Counted from the first letter of the stretch, positions 8,265 through 16,160 are shown. The stretch is DNA of 64,000 nt from Chitinophaga niabensis (GCF_900129465.1 NZ_FSRA01000002.1:310001-374000); one strand, 5' to 3'. A program made the numbers and translations. The notes: generated by a model from the letters alone, not told the origin.

Positions 8265-9362
8265 ATGAAAAATAACCGAATCAGGATACTGTACATCGAT
8301 GATGAGGTACATAACTTAAATGCCTTCCGCGCCAACTTCCGCAGGAGCTATGAGATCTATACTGCCAATTCAGCCGCAGAAGGTATGCAGGTACTGAAAG
8401 GCATAGAAGTACACATCATCATAGCGGATCAGAAGATGCCTACCACTACAGGGGTAGAATTCTTCAACGAGATCAAAGACCTTTTACCCGACCCCATCCG
8501 CATTCTGCTCACAGGTTACACCGATGTGGAAGATATTATCGATGCCATTAACAAAGGGCATATCTTCTCCTACATCAAGAAACCCTGGGATGAACATGAA
8601 CTGTTCAAAACCATAAACAACGCTTACGAGATCTACTCCGCCAGGAAACAGCTCAAAGAAAAAGTGGCAGAGCTGGAGAAAACAAATGATGAACTGAACC
8701 GCTTCATTTACTCCACCTCCCATGATCTCAGGGCACCGCTGATGAGCGTTCAGGGCATTATCAACCTCAGCCGGCTGGACCAGAGCCTGACAGATCCCCA
8801 GGGTTATATGAATATGATAGAGGTATGTATTACCCGGCTGGACAGTTTCATACAAAAGATCATTGAATATTACCGTAATTCCCGGCTGGACCTGGAATAC
8901 GAGAAAATAGATTTTGAAGCCCTCATTAACGACTGTATTGATACTTTCAAACACCAGAACACCACCATCAGTTTCAAGGTAAAGATCGATCAGCATGTGC
9001 CGTTCAAGGGGGATTTCTTCAGAATAAGTGTAATACTGAACAATCTTATCTCAAATGCCGTTAAGTATCAGAAACCGGAAGAAGCATATCCCCAGGTGAA
9101 TCTGAACGTAGTAGTAGAACCCCATAAGGCCACCATCCGGATAGAAGATAACGGAATAGGCATCCTGAGTGAGCATCTGAGCAATATCTTCAAAATGTTC
9201 TTCCGTTCAAAGAATAACAATAAACCCGGAAGCGGCATTGGCTTATACATTGTAAAGGAAGCTTTAAGCAAGATCGGTGGAACTATCAGTGTAGATTCCC
9301 GTTACGGTGAGGGCACACAATTTGAAATTTCTATCCCAAACAGAAATGAATTCGATTCCTGA
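8265..9362 (+). CDS. Receiver-histidine kinase hybrid (cytoplasmic)
   Basis: A 365-residue soluble signalling protein with an N-terminal receiver (acid pocket D12/D13, phosphoacceptor D55 in IIADQKMP, T83, KK at 105-106), a short coiled coil (125-148), HisKA with H153 in STSHDLRAPL, and HATPase with DNGIGI and GSGIGLYIV. There is no membrane segment and no output domain. The receiver-first order suggests that it accepts phosphate or binds the upstream kinase, then passes the signal to the CheY-like protein encoded next. The next gene starts inside its last codons (ATG at 9346), so the two are translationally coupled. Confidence 0.92.
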   Translation: MKNNRIRILYIDDEVHNLNAFRANFRRSYEIYTANSAAEGMQVLKGIEVHIIIADQKMPTTTGVEFFNEIKDLLPDPIRILLTGYTDVEDIIDAINKGHIFSYIKKPWDEHELFKTINNAYEIYSARKQLKEKVAELEKTNDELNRFIYSTSHDLRAPLMSVQGIINLSRLDQSLTDPQGYMNMIEVCITRLDSFIQKIIEYYRNSRLDLEYEKIDFEALINDCIDTFKHQNTTISFKVKIDQHVPFKGDFFRISVILNNLISNAVKYQKPEEAYPQVNLNVVVEPHKATIRIEDNGIGILSEHLSNIFKMFFRSKNNNKPGSGIGLYIVKEALSKIGGTISVDSRYGEGTQFEISIPNRNEFDS

Positions 9363-9762
9363 TCTTCGCGTCATACTGATAGATGATAACGACATCGATC
9401 TGCTACTGCATGAACGGCTGATATCCATACAGCAGATCAGCAGAACGATCCTTGCTTTCAGTAATGCCAATAAAGCGCTGGAGTTCCTTTCCAGCAATAT
9501 CACCTTACCGCACATCCCCCCTACCGTTATCCTGCTGGACATTCAGATGCCGGAAATGGACGGGTTTGAATTCCTGCGGTCCTTTGATTCCTACCCTCAG
9601 AAGATCAAGAACCAGGTGTACATCATCATGGTTTCCTCTTCACTGGATTTTGGTGATATTTCCCGCACCAATGCCAATCCGCTGGTGGTAAGATTATTAA
9701 AGAAACCCCTGCAGCCAAAGGAGTTGAAAGAAGTGATAGAGAACATCTTTAAAGAACAATAA
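9346..9762 (+). CDS. Single-domain response regulator (CheY-like)
   Basis: A 138-residue receiver with no output domain: acidic pair D13/D14, phosphoacceptor D65 in ILLDIQMPEMDG, a serine-rich strand (MVSSS) at the Thr/Ser position and KKP at the usual lysine. I chose the ATG at 9346 because the protein then begins directly with the first receiver strand. The start overlaps the end of the hybrid kinase by 17 bp. It is the last gene of the cluster and is followed by a hairpin shared with the convergent htrA. Output must be by protein contact. The partner is not visible here. Confidence 0.9.
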   Translation: MNSIPDLRVILIDDNDIDLLLHERLISIQQISRTILAFSNANKALEFLSSNITLPHIPPTVILLDIQMPEMDGFEFLRSFDSYPQKIKNQVYIIMVSSSLDFGDISRTNANPLVVRLLKKPLQPKELKEVIENIFKEQ

Positions 9763-9763
9763 A

Positions 9764-9797
9764 AAAAGGCCTCCTCATAAAAATGAAGAAGCCTTTT
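9764..9797. terminator. Terminator hairpin between convergent genes
   Basis: A 15-bp stem (9764-9778 with 9783-9797; AAAAGGC...CTCAT against ATGAAG...GCCTTTT). On the minus strand the two non-Watson-Crick positions become G-U pairs and a U run follows, so it fits best as the htrA terminator. It can also end the response-regulator transcript. Confidence 0.8.
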
Positions 9798-9817
9798 CAG
9801 TTTTAATCCTTAAACCC

Positions 9818-11332
9818 TTATCTGTTAAAATCGTTGATCCCGTAGTAATAAACATTTCCACTACCGGGGTAAGTACCTTCGATCTGAAAATTTCCATTTT
9901 GTTTTGCGAGCGCCGCTTTCAGTTCGTCCAGGTTCTTTACCGGAATCCCACCTATTTTGGTGATCACAAATCCTTCCTTCATATTCGTTTGCGCATCTAA
10001 TACGCCATCGCTAATATCCGTTACCTGCAATCCGCCGGCAATACCCAGTTTCCTAGCTTGTTCCGGGGAAAGAGGTTTAAGTTCAGCACCAAGGGACTCA
10101 ACAGCTGCAGCCATCTGACTGGCCATAGCACCCATCTTTCCTTTCAGTGTAACATTCAGCACATTTTCCTTTCCACCTCTTAACACGGTCAGGCTCACCT
10201 TATCACCTGGTTTCTGACGGGCAATCTGTTCAGACAATTGTGCGCCTGAAGTAACTACCACATCATTCACTTTCGTGATCGCATCTCCTTTCTTCACACC
10301 GGCAGCCGCTGCTGCACCACTCGGATCAGTATCCACTACAAACACACCATTCAGGTTATCGGGGATGCCTAATTCTTTCTTCTGTGCATCTTCCAGGTTC
10401 TCAGGCGCCATGCTGATACCAAGGTATCCGCGTTGTACGGAGCCAAATTTCATAATATCGCCGATCACCTTTTTCATGAGGTTGGAAGGGATAGAATACG
10501 CATACCCTGCATAGGAACCTGTAGGAGAAGCAATCGCGGCGTTAATACCTACGAGTTCGCCATTTGTATTCACCAATGCACCACCACTACTACCGGGGTT
10601 CACTGCAGCATCTGTTTGCAGGAAAGCTTCTACCGGGGCAGAGCCTTGCCTGTTGATACCAATGTTGCGGGATTTGGCACTGATAATACCTTGTGTAACG
10701 GTTACATCCAGGTTCAGCGGGTAACCGATGGCCAGTACCCATTGCCCTAATTTAGTTTCGTCTGAATTACCCAAAGGCATTACAGGCAAACCTTTTGCGT
10801 CGATCTTCACCAATGCCAGGTCTGTATTAGGGTCTGTACCAATTACTTTTGCGGAGTAGTTCTTACGGTCGTTCAGGGTTACGGTCACTTCTGATGCGCC
10901 GTCCACCACGTGGTTATTGGTAACAATGTACCCATCCTCACTGATGATCACACCTGAACCGGAAGCTTTCTGGTCCGGACGGCGGAATTGGCGGGAACCG
11001 CCTTCATCGCCAAAGAAACGTTGAAAAATATCGTCGTCCATGCCGAAGGGATTATCTCCCCGCTGGCCACGTTGTTGTATGCTGGCCTGTTTGAACTTAA
11101 CGACGGTTCTGATATGTACCACAGAAGGAACTGCCGTACCTGCTGCTCTTTCAAAATCTACCGGTTGTGCTGCGTTTGCGGAAGAACCGGTATAAGAAGT
11201 TTGAACAAGGGGCTTGGGATCATCCTGTAAGATACTGTTGTAAGGCTTGTTGGTGGTAGCACTGATAGCGTACCCTCCTGCAACCCCTGCCGCAATTAAT
11301 GCTATGGCGGCAAATGTGAATTTCTTATTCAT
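9818..11332 (-). CDS. HtrA/DegP-type periplasmic serine protease
   Basis: A 504-residue S1C protease that degrades or refolds damaged envelope proteins. It has an N-terminal signal/anchor helix (about 5-24) and a trypsin-like domain with the triad H141 (TNNHVV), D171 (NTDLALV) and S249 (NPGSSGG). Two PDZ domains follow (about 300-390 and 410-495). The length and order match the Do family. It lies 82 bp downstream of a histidine-kinase gene on the same strand. The gap holds an exact tandem 11-bp repeat, so the adjacent OmpR-type regulator probably controls it, much as Cpx or Mpr-type systems control DegP homologs elsewhere. That control is an inference. Confidence 0.96.
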   Translation of the reverse strand: MNKKFTFAAIALIAAGVAGGYAISATTNKPYNSILQDDPKPLVQTSYTGSSANAAQPVDFERAAGTAVPSVVHIRTVVKFKQASIQQRGQRGDNPFGMDDDIFQRFFGDEGGSRQFRRPDQKASGSGVIISEDGYIVTNNHVVDGASEVTVTLNDRKNYSAKVIGTDPNTDLALVKIDAKGLPVMPLGNSDETKLGQWVLAIGYPLNLDVTVTQGIISAKSRNIGINRQGSAPVEAFLQTDAAVNPGSSGGALVNTNGELVGINAAIASPTGSYAGYAYSIPSNLMKKVIGDIMKFGSVQRGYLGISMAPENLEDAQKKELGIPDNLNGVFVVDTDPSGAAAAAGVKKGDAITKVNDVVVTSGAQLSEQIARQKPGDKVSLTVLRGGKENVLNVTLKGKMGAMASQMAAAVESLGAELKPLSPEQARKLGIAGGLQVTDISDGVLDAQTNMKEGFVITKIGGIPVKNLDELKAALAKQNGNFQIEGTYPGSGNVYYYGINDFNR

Positions 11333-11371
11333 AGTATCCAGTTTTTAATTGATACCGTAAAATTCACGGGG

Positions 11372-11393
11372 CATTCTGAATACATTCTGAATA
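11372..11393 (-). promoter_or_regulatory. Tandem 11-bp direct repeat, probable response-regulator operator of htrA
   Basis: CATTCTGAATA occurs twice with no gap (minus strand TATTCAGAATG twice), between the kinase stop and the htrA start. Head-to-tail sites one helical turn apart are how OmpR/PhoB-family dimers bind, and such a regulator is encoded two genes upstream. Binding is inferred. Confidence 0.6.
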
Positions 11394-11414
11394 AAAGGGA
11401 AGGCCGGGCGGGTT

Positions 11415-12644
11415 TTAACGTTTCATTATAACATGGAAAGCATGAAGGGGATGCTCATAGGTATAACTGATCTCAAACTGGTACAGGTCGCAGATCTTTT
11501 TCACAATCTCCAGCCCAAGCCCCATGCTCTCTGCATCCGCACTGTTCTTGGAGAAGCGCTGGAAAAGCCGGTTCGCATTAAGGGCATACAGCTGGCCGGT
11601 ATTCTGTACGGTAAATACACCGGCTGAGAGTTTTACAATGATCTGGCCTCCTTTCAGATTATGCCGGATGGCATTCACCAGCAGGTTACTGAGCAATACT
11701 TCCATCAATGTGGGATTAGCTGCAATATGCAGATCTTCCTCCCAATGCTGCTCCAGTATTAATTCCTTTTGCTGCATTTGTTGCTGGTATTGGTCCAGCA
11801 GGTGAAGTGCCATTTTTTTGATGGACACTTCTTCCGTTTCGGGGAACTGGCCGTTCTGGATACGGGTGAGCAGGATGAGGCCTTTGTTCAGCCTGGCCAT
11901 CCGCTGGCTTGCTGAAGCCATGTCCGTTATAAGCATAGCCTGCTCTTCCGTGAGCGGGGTGGTTTGCATCAGCAGTTCCAGTTTCCCCTGGAAGATGGCC
12001 AGCGGTGTGCGCATTTCATGAGAAGCATTCTCTGCAAACTCTTTCTGCGCCACATAAGATTTTCTGCTGCGTTCCGCGAGCTGTTCTACAGCGGTATTCA
12101 GTTCTTCAAATTCATTTACTTTGGAATGTGGCAATTGCAAAGGCTCCACCTGGTCCACTTTATACGCACGCAGTTTGCGCAGGGTATTATAGAATGGTTT
12201 CCAGACCTGCCGGGCCAGGCTCCTGTTGATCAGTAGCAAACCTGCCAGCAGTAAAGAAAGTAGCAGTACCTGCAGAATGATGATGCTGGTGATCAATGCC
12301 TGGTGATTAGCCAGGGAGGATTTGATCTGTAAACGATACGTTTCCTGGTTGATCACCAGGTAAGAAGTAAGCAGGCGGTAAGTGCCTTTATCCGATGTAT
12401 AGAGGGAATCTTTTGCGCCGGGTTTACCAGACTTCTCCAGTGTAATGTCATTGTCCAGTAAAGGCTGTTTATTTTCCATTACCTGCAAACGCGGGATCAG
12501 CTGGGTTTTGGTGGCAATCAACCTTGCATCTACATTGGCGATCACAATGCGTTGTAATACAAAATAGAATACGGGTACCGCTACCAGCAGCAGTACCACG
12601 GAAAGCAGGAAATAATATTGTACGGTTTTATTGAGCAGTTTCAT
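11415..12644 (-). CDS. Sensor histidine kinase of an OmpR-type pair
   Basis: A 409-residue membrane kinase with two transmembrane helices (about 12-33 and 116-139) flanking a ~80-residue periplasmic domain, a linker, HisKA with H209 in ENASHEMRTPLAIF, and HATPase with a clear N box (LLSNLLVNAIRHN) and GLGLEIV. No HAMP or PAS domain is obvious. Its ATG overlaps the stop of the response regulator by 4 bp (ATGA), so the two are co-translated. With htrA just downstream, an envelope-stress role is likely. A paralogous kinase (45728-47053) has the same layout. Confidence 0.93.
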   Translation of the reverse strand: MKLLNKTVQYYFLLSVVLLLVAVPVFYFVLQRIVIANVDARLIATKTQLIPRLQVMENKQPLLDNDITLEKSGKPGAKDSLYTSDKGTYRLLTSYLVINQETYRLQIKSSLANHQALITSIIILQVLLLSLLLAGLLLINRSLARQVWKPFYNTLRKLRAYKVDQVEPLQLPHSKVNEFEELNTAVEQLAERSRKSYVAQKEFAENASHEMRTPLAIFQGKLELLMQTTPLTEEQAMLITDMASASQRMARLNKGLILLTRIQNGQFPETEEVSIKKMALHLLDQYQQQMQQKELILEQHWEEDLHIAANPTLMEVLLSNLLVNAIRHNLKGGQIIVKLSAGVFTVQNTGQLYALNANRLFQRFSKNSADAESMGLGLEIVKKICDLYQFEISYTYEHPLHAFHVIMKR

Positions 12645-13318
12645 GGCACATCCATTTTATACCCCATACCATATACTGCTTTGATCTGATCCTGCCAGCC
12701 GGCCTGTAATAATTTCTTCTTCAGGTTCTTCATGTGGGCGTAGATGAAATCGTAATTATCAAACAGCCCTTCGCCGTCTCCTGACAAATGTTCCGCAATG
12801 GCGTGTTTGGAAATTACGCGGTTGCGGTTGGTAATAAGGTATAAAAGGAGATCGTATTCCTTGCGGGTAAGATCAACCGTTTGATCTTTTACCTTTACCG
12901 TCCTTGCCTGTGTATCCAGCACCAGCCCTCCTGCTTCCAGGGTATTACTTCCTGAAAAACGGCGGCGGCGGATCACTGCGGCGATCCTTGCGCTGAGCTC
13001 TGATAAATGAAATGGTTTGGTGAGGTAATCGTCTGCCCCCAGCTGAAGGCCTTTGATCCGGTCGTCGATGGAATCGCGCGCGGAGATAATGATCACCCCT
13101 TCTGTTTTATGGTCCCGCTTCAGGGCCTGCAATACCTGCAGCCCGTTTCCATCCGGCAGGGAGATATCCAGCAGGATGCAGTCATATTCAAATGTCTCTA
13201 TCCTGTCCAGCGCAGTTTTACAATCTGCCGCTACCTCGCAGGTATAATTTTCCGCTGCGAGGTAGGTAGCAATGCTTTTACTCAGTGCCTGTTCGTCTTC
13301 AATAATTAGAATCTTCAT
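12641..13318 (-). CDS. OmpR/PhoB-family response regulator
   Basis: A 225-residue regulator with a receiver domain (D51 in CILLDISLPDGNG, ARDS, KPF) and a C-terminal winged helix ending YAHMKNLKKKL...YGMGYKM. The ATG at 13318 is chosen because MKILIIEDE is the canonical beginning; a start 15 bp upstream would add five residues. It overlaps the kinase gene by 4 bp and begins 31 bp downstream of doxX. Likely targets include htrA, given the tandem repeat upstream of that gene. It is clearly paralogous to the regulator at 47050-47733. Confidence 0.94.
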   Translation of the reverse strand: MKILIIEDEQALSKSIATYLAAENYTCEVAADCKTALDRIETFEYDCILLDISLPDGNGLQVLQALKRDHKTEGVIIISARDSIDDRIKGLQLGADDYLTKPFHLSELSARIAAVIRRRRFSGSNTLEAGGLVLDTQARTVKVKDQTVDLTRKEYDLLLYLITNRNRVISKHAIAEHLSGDGEGLFDNYDFIYAHMKNLKKKLLQAGWQDQIKAVYGMGYKMDVP

Positions 13319-13349
13319 ACTTTCTTTCTGCACATTAATTTACAGAAAT

Positions 13350-13796
13350 TTAGGGGAAGATCAGGCGGTCGACCGAAAAACGGCCACTGCCCGTGAAGAG
13401 TAAAGCGATGGCAAGGCCAATAATTAAGAGATGATATTCATATCCTTCGTGCCCTGCCGGCATAGTGCCAAACCAGTTCATGAAAAAGCCCATGGAGGCA
13501 TGCACGTGCCAGATGATGCCGATGAACAAACCTATTACGGCTATTGCGGCAATACGGGTACCGGTGCCTGTTATCAGCATTAAGGCAGCAAAGAATTCTA
13601 TGAGGATCACCAGCACAGCCACAAAAGCAGGCAGGCCTGCCTGTTGGGTAAGATGGTGCATTTCCCCGGAGAAGCCCGGCCCGCCAAACCAGCCGAACAT
13701 TTTTTGTGCGCCGTGGGGGAAAAGAACAATACCTAATGTAAGCCGGATGATAAAACCTGTCCAGCAATTGTCTGTAGAAAAGATAGTTTGTAACAT
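13350..13796 (-). CDS. DoxX-family membrane protein
   Basis: A 148-residue protein with four hydrophobic helices and the family's features: an LGIVLFPHGAQKMFGWFGG stretch near the first helix, an acidic residue in the second helix (ILIEFFAA), and a conserved GF-F-NW loop. DoxX proteins are small inner-membrane proteins linked to quinone or thiol redox and oxidative stress in some bacteria; no defined reaction can be given here. It lies 60 bp downstream of a Crp-type regulator on the same strand, which may control it. Confidence 0.88.
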   Translation of the reverse strand: MLQTIFSTDNCWTGFIIRLTLGIVLFPHGAQKMFGWFGGPGFSGEMHHLTQQAGLPAFVAVLVILIEFFAALMLITGTGTRIAAIAVIGLFIGIIWHVHASMGFFMNWFGTMPAGHEGYEYHLLIIGLAIALLFTGSGRFSVDRLIFP

Positions 13797-13856
13797 GTGT
13801 ATCCTGGATTAGGATACAAAATTGCCGCAGCCACGCCTGCTAATCTGTGATATATA

Positions 13857-14423
13857 TCACTGTTTATTTTTCACCCGGTTCAGTGTTTCTCGGGTAATGC
13901 CCAGGTAGGAAGCAATCTGTTGCTGTGGCACCCGTTGTTCAAAATGGCCGTAACGGCTATAAAAATCCGCATACCGTTCTTCTGCCGGTTTCTGCAAAAA
14001 GAGGATCCTGCGCTGCTGTGCTACAAACGCATGCTGCATAATGATCCTGAAGTATCTTTCCAGTTTGGGTATTTCCAGGAACAGTTCTTCCAAACGGTTC
14101 TTGTCTATCAACAGTACTTCTGAATCTTCCAGCGCATCGATATTGTAAACAGAAGGCGTGCCGGTTAACATGCTGTACCAGTCTCCTATCCACCAGTCTT
14201 CAAAAGCAAACTGCATAATGTGTTCCCTTCCTTCCTCATCAATTTCATACTGGCGCAAACTGCCTTTGATCACAAAATGATCGTACCGGCAAAGTTCTCC
14301 TTCCTGCAGGATGAATTCTTTCCTGCGTAAGGTTTTGTGTTGTAATGCTGCAGTAAAGTGTGCCTGCTCCTGCGGATCGAGGGTCACGTAGCGGGATATG
14401 TTTTCAAGGATAAGCGCGTACAT
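13857..14423 (-). CDS. Crp/Fnr-family transcriptional regulator
   Basis: A 188-residue protein with an N-terminal cyclic-nucleotide-binding-like beta roll (about 20-125) and a short C-terminal helix-turn-helix (PQQQIASYLGITRETLNRVKNK). The compact HTH without a long wing is usual for Bacteroidota Crp-like proteins. No FNR-type cysteine cluster is present, and I cannot confirm a cAMP site. A TATATTTG box sits immediately before the start codon on the minus strand (14435-14428). If it is the -7 element, the mRNA would be nearly leaderless. It probably regulates the adjacent doxX and perhaps the genes beyond. Confidence 0.9.
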   Translation of the reverse strand: MYALILENISRYVTLDPQEQAHFTAALQHKTLRRKEFILQEGELCRYDHFVIKGSLRQYEIDEEGREHIMQFAFEDWWIGDWYSMLTGTPSVYNIDALEDSEVLLIDKNRLEELFLEIPKLERYFRIIMQHAFVAQQRRILFLQKPAEERYADFYSRYGHFEQRVPQQQIASYLGITRETLNRVKNKQ

Positions 14424-14507
14424 AGGGCAAATATAAGCAAATAGCCCATGGAAGCGAATTCCACGGGCATTTCACAGATCAATCATATAGACTAATTATC
14501 CGAATTC

Positions 14508-14535
14508 AGGTTTGATGTTATCAAACCTCTTTTTT
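14508..14535 (+). terminator. Intrinsic terminator with no evident upstream gene
   Basis: A perfect 9-bp stem AGGTTTGAT / ATCAAACCT with a GTT loop, followed by CTTTTTT on the plus strand. The only gene to its left is on the other strand, so a rightward transcript antisense to the crp 5' end, or a small RNA, would be stopped here. Confidence 0.6.
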
Positions 14536-14821
14536 CATGCAATCGTTTAAAGGATTTAAAAAGATATATGATCAATGCAGCGAGCAGCATGGGGAAAAGC
14601 AGGTTCAGACCTCACCCGAAGCCGGCACCACGCAGCGTGGCGCCGGGAACGAATGAATGGTTGGGTGATTGATAATGGTTGGTGATGTGCAAATTTGGTG
14701 TCAGGCAAAAGCGGGTTCTGCGGCGCCAGATAATTTACCACCAAGTAATAGGTGACGCACACTTCTCCCGCTGCCCGACAAAAGCTTTATATAGTTGGTT
14801 CCATAATTGTAAAACGGATGA

Positions 14822-14899
14822 TTACATGCTGCAATAACACCTGGTGTTAAAACTTGTGGGAGATGTTACCACAAAACGCATGGGTTTGAGATTTTTCAT
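14822..14899 (-). CDS. Possible 25-residue peptide gene
   Basis: An ATG-started ORF of 25 codons beginning MKNLKPMRF and ending RCYCSM. It is basic at the start, Ser/Thr-rich in the middle and has two Cys near the end. It lies about 95 bp downstream of a strong leftward promoter-like site. The layout would suit a small secreted or modified peptide, but I know no homolog and no modifying enzyme is adjacent. An ORF this short could arise by chance. Confidence 0.25.
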   Translation of the reverse strand: MKNLKPMRFVVTSPTSFNTRCYCSM

Positions 14900-14982
14900 T
14901 TCAAATGCATTTAGTTCAATAAGATACAGGAGGCGTTGCAGCACCCTGGTTGTTTTGTGGTGGTAAATTATGTATCCTATTA

Positions 14983-15031
14983 GTCTACTAATTCTGTAGA
15001 CAAATATACGGCATGTAATCAAATAACCAAA
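14983..15031 (-). promoter_or_regulatory. Leftward promoter with overlapping inverted-repeat operator
   Basis: On the minus strand, TTTG (15031-15028) is followed by 19 nt and then TATATTTG (15008-15001), a full match to the Bacteroidota TTTG/TAnnTTTG promoter. A perfect inverted repeat GTCTAC-N7-GTAGAC (14983-15001) starts at the last base of the -7 box and covers the expected start site near 14994, where a repressor would block transcription. Confidence 0.55.
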
Positions 15032-15140
15032 TTTATCCCGTAAAAAATTTTTGTCTGCACAATAAGCCTGCTGGAAGGCACACCCTGTCCATTCGTCTCC
15101 GGGCGCAATAAATGGAGAAGAATTAAGTAGTTTTATTGCG

Positions 15141-16160
15141 ATGTTGTCTACCAAACGGGTCAACCTGATCCTGCATTTCTTTCTGTGGGTACCCAGTATA
15201 GGGGTGCCGCTTTTCCTGTTACCACTTAAAGATGGAACGGGTAAACCGGAATTCTTTTCTCTCAGCAAGATGATATTTACCCTGGCACAGGTGGTGGTAT
15301 TTTATATCATGGTGTATTACCTGTACCCCAGGTACTTTCTGAAGAAGAGGATCAAAGAATATCTCATCATCCTCACCAGCCTGTGTATTTTTATTGCTGT
15401 GGTGAGTGCAGTGGCGGTAGCACAGTTTGATGCGCACTACAATTCTATCCTGTGGGTAGGCATTACTATCAAGTTCCTGATCAGCATGGCCGTAATGGCC
15501 ACGGGCACCTCCTATATGCTGATCATTCATTTTATCCAGGACCAGCGGCTGCAGCAGGAGAACCTGAAAACAGAACTGGTATTCCTGCGTTCACAGGTAA
15601 GCCCGCATTTTATGTTCAACACGCTGAACAGTATCGTATCGCTGGCCCGTAAAAAATCAGATAAGCTGGAACCCGCCTTGCTGGAACTCTCCAACTTAAT
15701 GCATTACATGCTGTATGAATCGGATGAAGAGAAAGTATGCCTGCGGAAAGAGATCGATTATATCCAGAGTTATATAGACCTGCAGACCCTGCGTTTCGGA
15801 CACCAGGTACGCATCACCTTCAGGGCTGTTAATCCGCCGGAAGAGCTCTCTATTGAACCGATGTTACTAATCCCTTTGATAGAGAATGCTTTTAAACACG
15901 GTATCGGTTTAATAGAAGATCCTGAGATCATCATAGACCTGGAAGTGCAGCAGGGTGAGCTTTCGCTTACCGTGTTGAACAAGTTCAATCCCCGAAGCGT
16001 TGAAACAAAAGATAAAACTTCGGGCATAGGGCTTACCAACCTGGAAAGGCGGTTGAAATTGCTCTATCCCAATAAACATGCGATCAGCGCCGTTAAGAAC
16101 GATAATTACTTTAATGCATCTCTTAAAATCTATTTAAATGATCAGATGCCTGGCAGTTGA
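15141..16160 (+). CDS. LytS/YehU-type sensor histidine kinase
   Basis: A 339-residue membrane kinase of the His_kinase (PF06580) type with four transmembrane helices (about 8-28, 45-64, 74-96 and 105-130), a short coiled coil, the phosphoacceptor H156 in VSPHFMFNTLNSI, and an HATPase with LIPLIENAFKHGI and GIGLTNLERRL. It has no large sensor domain, so it probably senses within or near the membrane. The downstream LytTR gene starts 23 bp before its stop, so translation is coupled. The next gene is a TonB-dependent receptor. Confidence 0.93.
   Translation: MLSTKRVNLILHFFLWVPSIGVPLFLLPLKDGTGKPEFFSLSKMIFTLAQVVVFYIMVYYLYPRYFLKKRIKEYLIILTSLCIFIAVVSAVAVAQFDAHYNSILWVGITIKFLISMAVMATGTSYMLIIHFIQDQRLQQENLKTELVFLRSQVSPHFMFNTLNSIVSLARKKSDKLEPALLELSNLMHYMLYESDEEKVCLRKEIDYIQSYIDLQTLRFGHQVRITFRAVNPPEELSIEPMLLIPLIENAFKHGIGLIEDPEIIIDLEVQQGELSLTVLNKFNPRSVETKDKTSGIGLTNLERRLKLLYPNKHAISAVKNDNYFNASLKIYLNDQMPGS

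Larger units (their letters stand above)
14424..15140. other. 717-bp region without a large gene
   Basis: Between crp (-) and the LytS kinase (+). It holds a hairpin at 14444-14468 (9-bp stem, one mismatch, GCGAA loop) and a plus-strand intrinsic terminator at 14508-14535 with no gene visible before it. It also holds a 13-bp inverted repeat (TAATTTACCACCA at 14731-14743, its complement at 14958-14970), a 25-codon minus-strand ORF and a minus-strand promoter with an overlapping operator. Longer open frames on the minus strand (14556-14762, 14822-15268) have no recognisable features. The region looks regulatory, or like the remains of a lost gene. Confidence 0.6.

Noticed and set aside
13438..13767. 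109-codon frame inside doxX
   Set aside because: Same-strand alternative frame of a well-supported DoxX protein; no family features.
14556..14762. 68-codon minus-strand frame (GTG start)
   Set aside because: Composition rich in Arg/His/Pro with no fold-like pattern; lies across one arm of the 13-bp inverted repeat.
14822..15268. 148-codon minus-strand frame
   Set aside because: Runs through the promoter region and the 5' end of the LytS gene on the other strand; only its last 25 codons after an internal ATG were considered.
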